From contig OZ025743.1 in assembly GCA_964019335.1 (NCBI GenBank), forward strand, positions 62,001-126,000: 64,000 bases of DNA, read 5' to 3'. The position numbers and the translations under genes are program-made. Below the pieces are notes generated by a model. That model was not told the origin of the DNA. It made no database searches and saw only the letters and a program-made list of their open reading frames with translations. Within the stretch, counting starts at the first letter, position 1. Every line of letters begins with the position of its first letter. This DNA is from Diplonema japonicum. Its lineage: Eukaryota > Euglenozoa > Diplonemea > Diplonemida > Diplonemidae. Shown here one piece after another: positions 41,697 to 52,994 of the stretch.

Positions 41697-44600
41697 TAGA
41701 TAGACCCAAACCCTCGGTCCTCCCCATACTGGCGCGGCTGCGGCGACTGATATTGAACCTTAGGCGGCTCAAACTGTGTAAGAGGGTTTGGCTTGGTGCT
41801 AAACCCAGGCGACATCTCAGAGTAAAAGATCTTGTTCCCATCCTGAGACGTAGCGGGCAAGTCGACCGACGGCTGGCTGGAGGAATCCTGCGTTTTGTCA
41901 GACTTTCTTTGAAAGAACTTAAAATGCTTGGCAAGAAAAGGACGCAAACTGCAAAACTCATTCTGCGGCCCGAAGAACGACATCAATGGGAGGAAAAACA
42001 TAACCGCCCAGGTATACGAGAAAACAACGGTCAACAAAAACACAACCCCGAACTTGTAAAAAAACTGCACCCAAGTACAGAACAAGATCAAGCTAGCACC
42101 GATCGACGTTGCCGCACCCCCCAACACGGTTCCCCCCATCTCCGCCACCGTTTTGTGAACACGCATTTGCCGCTCGGAAAACCCGTTCAATTCACGTTCT
42201 TCACGAACGTTAAACTTCACATTTGTATAATGAATTGCAAAATGCACCACATAATCCACAGAAAGACCCACCAAAATAGTAATTGACACACTCTCGATCA
42301 TACCTAACTCCCAACCCATTAAATTGACAATTCCCAACACAGACCCGGCAACGCCAATCAGCTCAAGCAGTACAAAAACTGCAATAATTATGTTCATGGA
42401 TGCGATCCACACAATGCAACCAGCGAGTACCAGTGATACAATGGTTCCCGTGACCGCTCCTGAAACGAGAAGCGCTTGTGTGTGCATCCAAATGTACACT
42501 TCGGACGACTGCATGAACGGTATGGGTGCTGTTTTTTGTTCCGTGTCCACCCAATTGTTGAAATCGTCAAAAACTTCACGTATGTCATCGTGGGGTGCGC
42601 CCCACTGTGGTAGGGTAGTGTTGAAGTGCAGCATCAACGCCTTGATGTCTGTCGGAGCCGCCATGTCGCCGTTTCCAAATTCGTACAGAATCTTACTGGT
42701 GTAGTCGTTGAACGGTTTGAACGCATCAGGGTTGGTTTCCTTGACCTCTTTTTGGTATTTTGTGTAGTCCCACATTGCAGAAACAAAATCTGGTGCCGGG
42801 TACGTCAGCTTGTTTCCCAATCGATATGCTTTGAAGCCTTTGAAAACGCAGTTTTGATCCTGTTCGCCGTTCAGCAGGCGTTGCATGGTAACACCTTCTT
42901 CTTTGGATCTTTCGAGGGTTCTGTCGCAGAAGCTTGCGCCCCAATCTTGGAACCCCGCTGTGTTCCACGCTGTTTTTTGGTACACAGCTTTTCCCTTGTC
43001 CTTCTGATCGTATTTGTCTGTTCCGCTGCGATCGACAGGATTGGGCGCGAAACCGAAAATAATGTCAACCACCTGCACGACGTCCTGGTTGTTGGAAGGG
43101 AAGTCCTGCTCAACAGACGTCATGTACTTTTGAAGAGGATGCCAATCGGGCAGCCATGCGTCGTTTTTTGTGGTGTGGTGGAGTTGAAAGGCCTCCACGA
43201 TCATCCACACCCAAAAACACGTCAAGACTACACCCGGGATTATTCTGAAAAACCACGGCCGGGAGTCCGTTCCCGACAGGAACGGCGCCAGTACAGACGT
43301 CATTATAGTCTCGTTGGCACCCTCAACACCAAGCTCTTTTCCGATAACCTTTGTCCTGTGGTGCGCGGTCATTGCCCCTGTAAAGGCCACCAACCCCAAC
43401 ACAATCAACGCGATCCATTTTAAAAACGCGTTCGAGCCCGACGTGTGGTCGTTCTGCAACGCGAAGAACCCTATCAGGTAAAGAACGGCGGCGAGGACCA
43501 ACAAACCGACTGTTACAATACGAGCTTTTTTGTACTCCGGGCTGGACATTGGGTTGACGTTCGTGTTTTTCGTGGTGGCGTCCGAAAACGACAGGGGCTT
43601 ACCGTGGTCTAGATACTCACCAAGAGCAGCGCGGGCTTCTTCAAGAGATTCGTAAGTCCGCGGTTCTGTGAGTCTGGTTTGCATGCATGCGACTTCATCA
43701 GCAGCGGATACCTCGGTGGTGTAACATGTGCAACAGTCGCAGTACGCACCAGCAAGTGTTGACCCACAACAGCAACACCCTAATGTGTTTTCATATCCAC
43801 GGTGGTACACTACCACTGCCGCTGCGAAGAATGTCATGACGAGCATGAAGTCGAAGAAAACGAGCAACGCTGCGAACAGACCGAACGTGCTGATCCCGAG
43901 CAACGGCGACGTCATCGTTGCGATGAACGCTGCCATTGTTGTTGCGGAGGTCACCGCCATGGCCTTCCCGGCTGCCTTCCACGACCGTGCGAGACGTCCT
44001 TTCAAATAAACGCAAGAATCGTGGCGGGGCTTAACATTTGTGTGCAACCACGCGTCCATGAACACGAATATATCATCAGCACCAATTGCAAGCACGATGT
44101 ACAGAGTGAGCGCGGAAAGACCGTAAAAACCTTTGACTTGAAAAATTCCACGATACACGAAATACGCGAGGGGGAAGGGCATGAGGACTTGGATCATTCC
44201 GAGCGTTGCAAGCATGAAAGACCTCGTGTGGACTTGTAGGTAGAAGTACACGAAGGCGAACGACGCCAACGCGAGAAGAGCGTCACGCATGATGATTTCC
44301 AGGAACTTCTTCATGACGACACCGCTGGAGAAGTACAAGACCTCAACCGGGCCGTCCGCATTGTCGAAATCATCAGTAAACTGCGTTACAAAATCGGCGA
44401 TTTTATCCCGCTGGTCGTCATTGATCGACGCGTCGTCAGCAGTCGACACCTCGTGGAATTGCTTGTAATTACAAGATGTCATGTTTCTGTAGAAACCCCC
44501 ATAACCATTCCACTCGCATCCTTCTGTCGCATTGCAACTCGTCCCATCCATGATTGACTGGCAGGGTGTCTTGATGTCTTTTGGGTTAACATTTTCAATG

Positions 44601-45628
44601 GGCCCGCCTAAGGCGATGGTTGCTCGGGTTGCTTTTGAGTAGTACCTGGCTGGGTCTGATTCTGGAAGCGTCTTGTCGTTGAAGTCCTTGTGGAAAAACG
44701 GTGTCAGCCAGCTGTACTCTGGGGTGTCCCGAAGCCTCGCGAAGAGTTTGATGAAGACGTCCAGTTCTTGTTCCGTGGGCTCGACGCCCTCTGGCGGGGT
44801 CTGCACACCGTACGTCTTCCCGACGAGAAGCGAAATGTAGCTTAAAACCCCGTTTTGTATGCAATATTCAGGAGTTCCACTGACATCGCATTCAGTGTAA
44901 GTAGGTGGTACTGTGGAATTGTCTTTGATGGCCACACGTTGGTTGTACATAAGCCACACGAGCGACATGTACTGTGGCTTGCAGATTAATCGTGAACCAT
45001 CCGCCATAGGATATTGTTTAGTGAAATTCCAGTTGTCTTGGTACCAAGGGCAGTCGTTTCCAGGGCATGAGGCGGTTGGTTGGACCCAGTCAACAATACA
45101 GTGCCCGGAGAAATCCTTGTGGTGTGTGATGGATTCTTCCATCTTCTTCATGAAGCGGAGGGCTTCTAGTGTGAAGACGGTGCGTCCGGATCGGAAAACA
45201 AAGGAAAACGACTCTACATTTTGCGATCGAAGGGGTTGCTTCGGGCGGTTGGGGTCGACAGGTTCGCCCGGGATGCCGGGCGGCATTTCTGCGATGTCCT
45301 CGTCTGTTAGTTTTACTGCGTCAGATCTCTTGGTTCGGTAGTCGTTTTTGTCTTGAAGCTCTGTTTGTGTGATCTTGAGTGTGAACACCGCTACGCATAT
45401 GAAGAGCAGCACGGCGGATATCCCACCGCACCCGAACAGTACCGTGCACGGCCTGTTCGCGATGAAATTAGTGATTTTTAGCTCCCTTTGAAAAATCTGC
45501 TCGTCGGTGAGCATCGTCACTTTTCTCGGAGGCGTCGGTGGCTTGTCGTCCATCTGCGTCATTTGTATCCCCATTGGCGCGGATGGCTCGGGACGACCGA
45601 GATTCCCATGCCCTTGGGAATGCGGTAT

Positions 45629-45631
<3 letters not shown>
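41696..45631 (-). CDS. Dispatched/Patched-like RND transporter with sterol-sensing-type domain
   Basis: A 1311-residue protein, start MIPHSQGHG at 45631 after a ~30-nt A-run (the upstream lysine-rich frame is excluded). It has RND topology with ~12 TM segments in two halves. TM1 (~60-85) is followed by a large Cys-rich luminal or extracellular loop with N-glycosylation sites. TM2-6 (~465-640) include LAIGADDIFVFMDAW (~517), the GxxxDD proton-relay motif of Dispatched and bacterial RND pumps. A second loop follows TM7, and TM8-12 (~1055-1240) contain ILVGLSVDYVVHFAIHY, the matching GxxxD motif. Such proteins move lipids or lipid-modified molecules. The cytosolic tail is Ser/Pro-rich. Cys-rich CCCCG and CDCCTC between the halves could be palmitoylated. 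No intron is needed. A ~50-nt A-run adjoins its stop. Confidence 0.88.
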
Positions 45632-45659
<28 letters not shown>

Positions 45660-45754
45660 CCGTTCAACCTTTTTTTTTTTTTTTTTTTTCCCCACCAGGG
45701 AAAACACAAAAAAAAAAAATATATATATATATATGGATGAAAGATTTTTTTTTT

Positions 45755-46654
45755 TCACTCCGTGCTGGCGTTTGTTTTGGTATCATCCACCACACCCCAT
45801 TTTTCCATGTCCTGGTCGCCTCTTAACGACAGTGTTTCCAACAGAAGGTCCCGCCTCGCGACATTTCCGTCCTTCTCGGCCTTTGAAAGCTCGGCACGGT
45901 ACCATGACAAGCGAGACGGGGAAAGTTGCTTCTGCGGATCACGGTCCACGAACATGACTGATCTCCACGAGCTGCGGAGGGATGACAGGTGCGCAGAGAG
46001 GGTGTTAAGGGATATCCTGTCCGGGGCCCACACCCAGTAAGGAGGTTCCAAGCAGAGATCGTCAAGCAAGCGCCTTGCATCTGCCAAAAGTTCCGTTCTT
46101 GTTTCAGATTTTCTGGTTGCCTCAGATGTTTTGTGACCAGTCATGGCTTGCCTCTTGGTCTTGACGTGGGCCCTTCTATTCTCCTGTCTTGCCTTTTCCT
46201 GCTTCTCCCATATTTTTCGATTCTCCTGTTCAGTGTTGCTCTTTTCGGGTTTCTTCTCTTTTTTTTTTGTTTGGGTTTTTCTCGGCTGCTCGTGAGTACT
46301 TACGTGGGGGTCGTCGCTGGGCCATTCCACCCGTCCTTTAAGGAATATACCAAAGACCGCCTGAATCAAGTCCCTAGCAAGTCTCGCGATGTCCTTTGCC
46401 AGAGTGGGTGGAGAATGTGGAGAAGAAGATGATGGTGATGATGAGAGCCAGTTCGCCTGGCCCGCCTTCTTCAGCTCTTGGTACGCCCTGTTGATCTCTG
46501 CCATTCTCTCTGCGTCACCACCTAGGTCGGGGTGGTTGGCCTTTGCTAGCTCCTTGTATTTTTTGTTCACATCCTTCATGGTGACACCTTCCTTCAATTG
46601 TAAGCCGAGGACGCCCCAAGCGCTCTTGCTGTACCTCCGTATCTGGGACCGCAT
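45755..46654 (-). CDS. J-domain (DnaJ-like) protein, possibly mitochondrial
   Basis: A 299-residue protein. The J domain occupies residues ~10-65, with NKKYKELAKANHPDLGGDAE holding the HPD triad that activates Hsp70, and AEINRAYQELKKAG as helix IV. The N-terminus, MRSQIRRYSKSAWG, is basic without acidic residues, as in mitochondrial presequences (inference). The middle is a highly charged K/E/Q-rich helix. The C-terminal part (LLDDLCLEPPYWVWAPDRIS) is of unknown family. A GTAAGT at about 46305 in the sense strand resembles a strong 5' splice site before a lysine-rich segment, so a short in-frame intron there is possible, but I cannot fix its acceptor. Confidence 0.75.
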   Translation of the reverse strand: MRSQIRRYSKSAWGVLGLQLKEGVTMKDVNKKYKELAKANHPDLGGDAERMAEINRAYQELKKAGQANWLSSSPSSSSPHSPPTLAKDIARLARDLIQAVFGIFLKGRVEWPSDDPHVSTHEQPRKTQTKKKEKKPEKSNTEQENRKIWEKQEKARQENRRAHVKTKRQAMTGHKTSEATRKSETRTELLADARRLLDDLCLEPPYWVWAPDRISLNTLSAHLSSLRSSWRSVMFVDRDPQKQLSPSRLSWYRAELSKAEKDGNVARRDLLLETLSLRGDQDMEKWGVVDDTKTNASTE

Positions 46655-46829
46655 CTCTTTTTCATGTAAAAAAAAAAAAAAAAACTTTTTTTTGTGGGAG
46701 TCGAAGAAAAAAAAATAAAAATAAAAAATGGGAGGGAATAAAAAAGAATAAAAAAACATGAAATAAAAAGTTTTTTCCATGAAGGGGTGGAGGGGGGGGG
46801 GGGGGGGGGGGGGAGTGGTTGCAGCAACG

Positions 46830-46861
<32 letters not shown>

Positions 46862-47229
46862 ACAACACAGAACAGAAGGGGGATACAAAAAAGAAGGAAT
46901 TTCGCTGAAAAACCCCGAGTGGGAGAAGAAGAAAAATGACGCCCCACCACCACCGTTGACCAACGTTCCCTTTTTTTTGTTTAAGACAAGTCAATGACTC
47001 GCTTGCTAGGAAAAGAAAAAAAATAATAATATATAAGAGAGAGGTAGAAAGGAAAGGAATCAAAAAAAAAAAAGAGAAAAGAAAGAAGGAAAGAAAAACT
47101 AAGTGCGGTACTTTGCTGTATGAGAATTACCATAAATGTTTCATACTTTTTTTTTTTTTTTTTTTTCCCCAAAAAAAAAAAAAAAAAAGACTTGATAAAC
47201 TGGATTTCCTTCTGCCCTGGGGGAAGGAG

Positions 47230-47279
<50 letters not shown>

Positions 47280-48376
47280 AAGAAAGAAAACCAGGAAATA
47301 AAGCGTGGATGTGGGCAATAAGGAAATAAAAAAGGGGGGGAGGGAGTGGGGAGTTGTAACCCTTGTTGAAGGTCTGGGTGACAGCAGTCCGGGCTCTGTG
47401 GTAGTAAAATTAGCTGATGGCAGGTCTAGGCTTGCCCTGTCTTCTTGTCTCGGCCGAACACGCCCCCCTGGCACAGACTTCTCCGGAATGAGAATTAGAA
47501 AGATAAAAAGCTTAGAGTTTTGCATAAAAAAAGTGAACCGGGAAAAAAAAAAAGAAAGCAAGGCTCGCGAGATATTTATTGTCTATTCAAGAGGGGAGGT
47601 AAAGGCAGTTTTATTATTTTCTTTTTCTTTTTTTCTCTTTCCCTCATCTTTTGACCTCCAACACTCTAGAAAAACAAAAATATCTCAGCTGTAGCTGCTA
47701 TTTTTTTTTTTTTTTTTTTCTTATAAATACCGTTGTTCCTTTTTTGCTTTTCACAGTTGCAGAAAATTCGTTTTATGAAAAAAAAAAAAAGAAAAAAAAA
47801 AAGGGAAAAAAAATAGGAAAAAGAAAGGCATGTGGTAAAAGCCACGGTCTTCTAGAATCAAAAAAAAAGAATAAAAAAAAAAATGCCTTTTTTTACCTCT
47901 CTTAATCATGGTTAAAGAAAAGAAAAAAAAAAACCTTGACAGAAAATACTTCCTGCCAATGCTTCAAACACATCAAAAAAAAAAAGAAATTAAAAAGATA
48001 TAGGTGATGAGGGAAGGGGGGGGGGGGGGGGGGGGGGGTAGCTAAAGGCCTAACGTGGGGTTTCGGTTCCTTTTTATTTTGAATGAGGAAAGAAAACCAA
48101 TTTCTTTTTTGTGGTTCCTCTTCAGAAATCTTTCTTTTTTTTTTCCTTCTTTGGAAGAGATACGCCTCACGTGCAACCTTTGCTGTTGTGGCCCTTTTCT
48201 TTTTTTGTTTTTGTTTTTGTTTTTCTTGTTTTTTTTTTTTTTTTCCCCTTCATAAGAAAAAAAAAGGGGAAAAAAAAAAAAAAAAAAAACAATCAACTTT
48301 CGTTTTCGATCGAACAATAGAGCAAAAGAAAAAAGAAAAAAAAAAGATTTCTGAAGGGTGTGGAAATGCTCATTTT

Positions 48377-48417
<41 letters not shown>

Positions 48418-48927
48418 CCTAAAAAAAAATCTTTTCTGTTAAATATCACAGACAACTTTAAAAAAAAAGGGGGGGGGACTTCCTGGTAAACACTCTTTTA
48501 CCTCCGAATTTTAAGTTTTCTAAATCCGAAAAAAGAATCACGGAAATACCCTTTGCTTGTTCTTAGGTCAGTAAAAAGTCCCTCAGGAAGGTTAGTAAAC
48601 TAGAGCTGCAAAGTAAAAAAAGCGCTTTTTTTTTTTTTTTTTTTTTTTTTCTTAGAGAGAAAAGTGAAAGGGGAATTTGGATACCATTTTATGGAAAACA
48701 AAAAAAAAAGAGAAAAAAAAGTTTTTTTTTTTAATTCCACGGGAATCGGAGAGATAAGGGGAAGCATAAAAGAATTTTTCTTTTTTTTTTTTCTTATTTT
48801 TTATTTTTTTATTTTTTTTTTTTTTTTTTGCGTTTACAGTATTAACTAGACGGGAATAGAGACCACCTCACCCCCCTTTAAAAAAAGGGAGAAGGGAGGA
48901 GGGACAATCATCTACAATACCTTTTCA

Positions 48928-48963
<36 letters not shown>

Positions 48964-49042
48964 TCTCTTTTCTTTCTGTTGAACTAAAGTGGAGGAGTAC
49001 CGTAAAAAAAGAACGGAAATGAAAGAAATTCTTTCTTCTTCT

Positions 49043-49086
<44 letters not shown>

Positions 49087-49113
49087 CACATCGTTTTAAA
49101 TCCATCATTTCTT
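46655..49113. other. 2.5-kb homopolymer region, no recognised gene
   Basis: Includes a G-run/C-run hairpin (46792-46861), an A-run of ~50 (47228-47277), a G-run near 48017-48038, and several T-runs above 25 nt. Unique islands at about 47340-47560 and 48480-48620 have no recognisable product. Confidence 0.55.
46792..46861. repeat. Poly-G/poly-C inverted repeat
   Basis: A ~22-nt G-run, then AGTG, the palindrome GTTGCAGCAAC, GA, then a ~31-nt C-run. The two runs can pair into a G:C stem of about 20 bp capped by the palindrome. Confidence 0.85.
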
Positions 49114-50073
49114 TCAGCAAAAATCAGCAAGTTCATCAATAAGCTGCGGCAAATCAGCAAAGTCCTCCACCTCACAACTTTCTTCCAAACAGTCCGAAAT
49201 AAGCGAACCACTACTGCTCGAAGATTTCATAGACAAAGACCCGGGCATCCACGAGCGGCAAACGTGAATGTTATTGCAAAGGTGCCCGTGCACGCAACGC
49301 GCCTGCTGGAAATGCGTGCAAATTTTCACAACCGGAAAATCATTGTCGAGAAGCCTCGTCAGCCCTTTGGTCGTACTCACGTAACAAGAAGGAACGGGAA
49401 CGGCACATCCTGCTTGGTTCAAAACAGTAACCCTTTCAGGTTTGTCCATCTCCCCCGTCATGTCAGAAACATGGAAAGGACAACACGGTGAAGCTTGGAT
49501 TGATTTATACGCGGGTTTCACATGTACCGAACGGCATGACGACGCGTAACGACAGCCGACCGAAGAAAAATGAAATTTGCAGATTTCAACCAAACTTCCT
49601 TTAGACGCAAGCTGCCTGCCAACAGTTGCATGGGTAAGGTGATAGGGAAGGATCAGCTTCTCCCTCGTAGAATGGTCCAGTACTGTCAGCTCAGCTACGA
49701 AATGATCTTTCTTTTGAACGGTGTATGCGCCTTGAAGGGATGCAGCGTGGGAACGGACACCCTTCACGAAACCTTGGCTGATGTGCAGCTGGTTGCAGGA
49801 ACCCTTCGCCCGGCAGCTTCCCTTCTGATATAACATGCAAAGAAAGGACTGTTTCTTGGTTTTGTAGTCCTTGTACCCCATTGTGTCTTCGCACACCTGC
49901 GGCTGGACAACGTACCTTGCTTTGTTTTCAGGATCGTGGACCAGAACGCAATCCTTGTCGTTGTGGGGCAGGCTTGCCAGCACCGCTCCCGCGTCTACCT
50001 GCCTGTGTAGCACGCCTACTCTCTTGCCGGCCACGCACTCCCAAACGATGGCTGTGTTCGTGGCGGGGATCAT
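49114..50073 (-). CDS. Triple CCCH zinc-finger protein, likely RNA-binding
   Basis: A 319-residue protein, start MIPATNTAIV at 50073 after an A-rich leader. It has three CCCH fingers: FLCMLYQKGSCRAKGSCNQLH (~88-108), EICKFHFSSVGCRYASSCRS plus H (~165-187), and KICTHFQQARCVHGHLCNNIH (~255-275). Each fits C-x(7-9)-C-x5-C-x3-H. Fingers of this kind usually bind single-stranded RNA. In organisms with polycistronic transcription, CCCH proteins are prominent post-transcriptional regulators (family knowledge), which makes this a plausible regulator. The C-terminus is Ser-rich then acidic (EESCEVEDFADLPQ). Confidence 0.85.
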   Translation of the reverse strand: MIPATNTAIVWECVAGKRVGVLHRQVDAGAVLASLPHNDKDCVLVHDPENKARYVVQPQVCEDTMGYKDYKTKKQSFLCMLYQKGSCRAKGSCNQLHISQGFVKGVRSHAASLQGAYTVQKKDHFVAELTVLDHSTREKLILPYHLTHATVGRQLASKGSLVEICKFHFSSVGCRYASSCRSVHVKPAYKSIQASPCCPFHVSDMTGEMDKPERVTVLNQAGCAVPVPSCYVSTTKGLTRLLDNDFPVVKICTHFQQARCVHGHLCNNIHVCRSWMPGSLSMKSSSSSGSLISDCLEESCEVEDFADLPQLIDELADFC

Positions 50074-51168
50074 TTCTTTTTTTTTTTTTTTTTTTTTCCC
50101 TTAATTTTTTTTTTTAAAAAAAAAAACGGAGGTAAAAGAAAAAAAATAAAATAAAAAAAAAAAGGCCAAGGGAAAGAAGGAAAAAAAAAAAAAAGAAAAC
50201 AAATCGAAAGAGAGGTAGAACAAGAAATAAAAAGAATAAGAAAGGGAGGGACAGCGGGGAGGGGGGGGAGAAAGAAGAACTTAAAAAAAAGGGGGGGGAG
50301 AAGAAAGAAGAAATGTGCAACTTATTTATTTATTACTATAATTTATCTTGGATATAAATCGGCGGTTGGGCGTTGGTATGGTTATTACTTTTATTGAAAA
50401 GACTAATCTTGTTTTTTTTTTTTCTTTTTCCTCGAATTCTTTGTGGATTGAGAAGGAGAAGAAACAGAAGCGGAATATAAAAATAAGAAAAGAAGAAAAA
50501 AAAAGAATTGATGAAAGAAGGCACTCTCTCATTAAATCTTTTCTTCTTCTTTTTTTTTTCATTTTTAATTTCGGCTTCTTTTCTCCCCTCATTTTTTTTT
50601 TTCTGCTCTCCTTTATTTTGACAAAAATTCTTTTTTTCTCGTTTACTTTTAAGATATACCTCCTGACTAAAATAATATTCTTTTCGAGATCCCGGTGGGG
50701 GAGGGGGGGAGAAATTATTTTTAAAATTTCTTTTTAAAATTTTTCCTTTTCATTTTTCATATTTTTCTTTTCACAATTAACGTGCAGGAACGCACCCTTT
50801 TTTTGTTATTTTCTTTTTGTTCTCTTTTCTCCCCCCTTTTTCGCCTCATTTTTTTTTCTTTTTTTTTTTGCACATTTATTTCCTTCCTTTCTCCCTCCCC
50901 CCCCTTTTTTCCCCCTTTCTTGCAGAGAAGTAACAGTCATGAAATCGACCCAAAATTCAAAAAAAAAAGAGGGGGGAGGGGGGGGAATTTTTTTTGTTTT
51001 TTGTTGTTTTGTTTTTTTTTTTAAAATTAAAAAAAAAACACAAACAACAAACTTAGTGGAAAGAAGAATAGACCCACAGAAGATGAAAACGGGTCCCAAG
51101 AAGAAAAAGTTAAGTAAAAAAGCTTTTTTTCCCCCTTTTCTTTTCCCCTCTTTTTTTTTTTTTTTTTT
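50074..51168. other. Intergenic, homopolymer-rich
   Basis: Polypurine and polypyrimidine tracts with no frame free of low complexity. No RNA gene seen. Confidence 0.6.
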
Positions 51169-51848
51169 TATTTCACTCTTCGTCATTTTCTTCACTCACT
51201 AGGGGCCTCATTATTTAACGCGAAATGGCCATTATTTAACGCGAAACGGCCATTATTTAACGCGAAATCGCCATTATTTAACTAGTTAAATAATGAGATT
51301 TTGCAGTTAAATAATGGCCCTTCAGAGTGAAAAAATGGGTCTTGTCGTGGAAAAAAATGCACCCAACCCCTTGAAAAACTTTTTTGGGGTGGGGGTATTT
51401 TGACTATTTTTGGCCATCTGAGGCCATTCCAGCCCTTAAAAGTGGGAATAAGTGCCTTACTTCCCCTTTAAATGCCACGGCGAAATAGCTACCCTGTATT
51501 ACCTTAGGAAAATCCCCAAAAAGCTGACCTGCGTGAAAAAAAACAGCAGTGAAAGCAGTGAAGAGTGAGTGACTCAAATGACGAAGAGTGAAATAAAACG
51601 ACTTACTTGCCGCCAAATGAGCCATTATTTAACACTCGTTACCCGTTTTTTTGCACTCGCGCCCTGCGGGCCCTCGTGCAAAAAATTCGGGAACTCGAGT
51701 TAAATAATGACTCATTATTTGTTGGCAATAAATAGTTATTTTTTTTGTAGTGAAGAGCAGCGTGTGTACCAAGATACGCAAGAAGCCCGCAATCGCCAGG
51801 GAAAAAAAAAACTAGGTTAGTGGCTTTATTTGTTTTGTGCGCTTCGGG

Positions 51849-51881
<33 letters not shown>

Positions 51882-52911
51882 GCTCTTCGCGCTGGCCAGT
51901 AACTAGTATTAAATCTCGGCAATAATATATGTTTAAAAAAAAAAAAAAGAAACTCGAAAGAGAGAGGGGAAAAAAAAAGAAGTTCAATGTGAATAGCACA
52001 ACGACACTCGGAGACACATAGAAAAAGAAAGAAAGAATAGATTTAAAAAAAAAAGAAGGAAAAAACAAAAAAAAAAACAAAATGGGTGCAACGGTTCCAT
52101 GTAAGAACTCTCACCCACAGCATTTTTTTTTTCTCCCATTTTTCTTTTCCTTCTTTTTTTTAAAAAAAAGAACAGATTTAACCCCCCCCCCTTCCTGCTC
52201 CATTCCTCTTTTTTTTCTTTTTTTTTTCTTTTTTCCCCCCTTTTCCTCACACCTGGTTTCTCCAGAAGCACACGAAGTATAAAAAAAAAACACAATACAT
52301 TAAGAAATGGAGAAGGTGAAAGAAAAAAGAAAGGAAAAAAAAATAACTATTTATTGCCAACAAATTATGAGTCATTATTTAACGCGAGTTCCCGAATTTT
52401 TTGCACGAGGGCCCGCAGGGCCCGAGTGCAAAAAAACGGGTAACGAGAGTTAAATAATGGCTCATTTGGCGGCAAGTAAGTCGTTTTATTTCACTCTTCG
52501 TCATTTGAGTCACTCACTCTTCACTGCTTTCACTGCTGTTTTTTTTCACGCAGGTCAGCCTTTTTGGGGAGTTTCCTAAGGTAATATGGGGTTGCTATTT
52601 CGCCATGGCATTTAAAGGGGAAGTAAGGCACTTATTCCCACTTTTAAGGGCTGGAATGGCCTCAGACAAAAATAGTCAAAATACCCCCACCCCAAAAAAG
52701 TTTTTCAAGGGGTTGGGTGCATTTTTTTCCACGGCGAGACTCATTTTCCCACTCTGAAGGGCCATTATTTAACTGCAAAATCTCATTATTTAACTAGTTA
52801 AATAATGGCGATTTCGCGTTAAATAATGGCCGTTTCGCGTTAAATAATGGCCATTTCGCGTTAAATAATGAGGCCCCTAGTGAGTGAAGAAAATGACGAA
52901 GAGTGAAATAA
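51169..52911. mobile_element. 1.74-kb long inverted repeat (fold-back element)
   Basis: The arms at 51169-51747 and 52335-52911 (~577 bp each) are inverted copies differing at only a few percent of sites. The spacer of ~590 bp is A/T-rich and has no recognisable coding region. The outer ends read TATTTCACTCTTCGTCATTT and the inverse. Just inside, each arm has three to four direct copies of a CCATTATTTAACGCGAAA-type unit, then ~250 bp of unique sequence, ending at the inner side in GTTGGCAATAAATAGTTATT. No transposase is present, so it is non-autonomous. It sits between the CCCH gene and the TLC-like gene. Confidence 0.85.
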
Positions 52912-52994
52912 AGAAAAGAAAAAAGATTCGGTAGAGAAAGAAAGGAGGGAGTGTGCGGTAGTAAAAAAAAATAGTTAGGTAGTAAGTTTTTTTT

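Noticed and set aside
46300-46390. A GTAAGT-initiated intron inside the J-domain gene
   Set aside because: The donor is good, but no acceptor can be chosen and the frame stays open, so I left the gene as one exon and mentioned it there.
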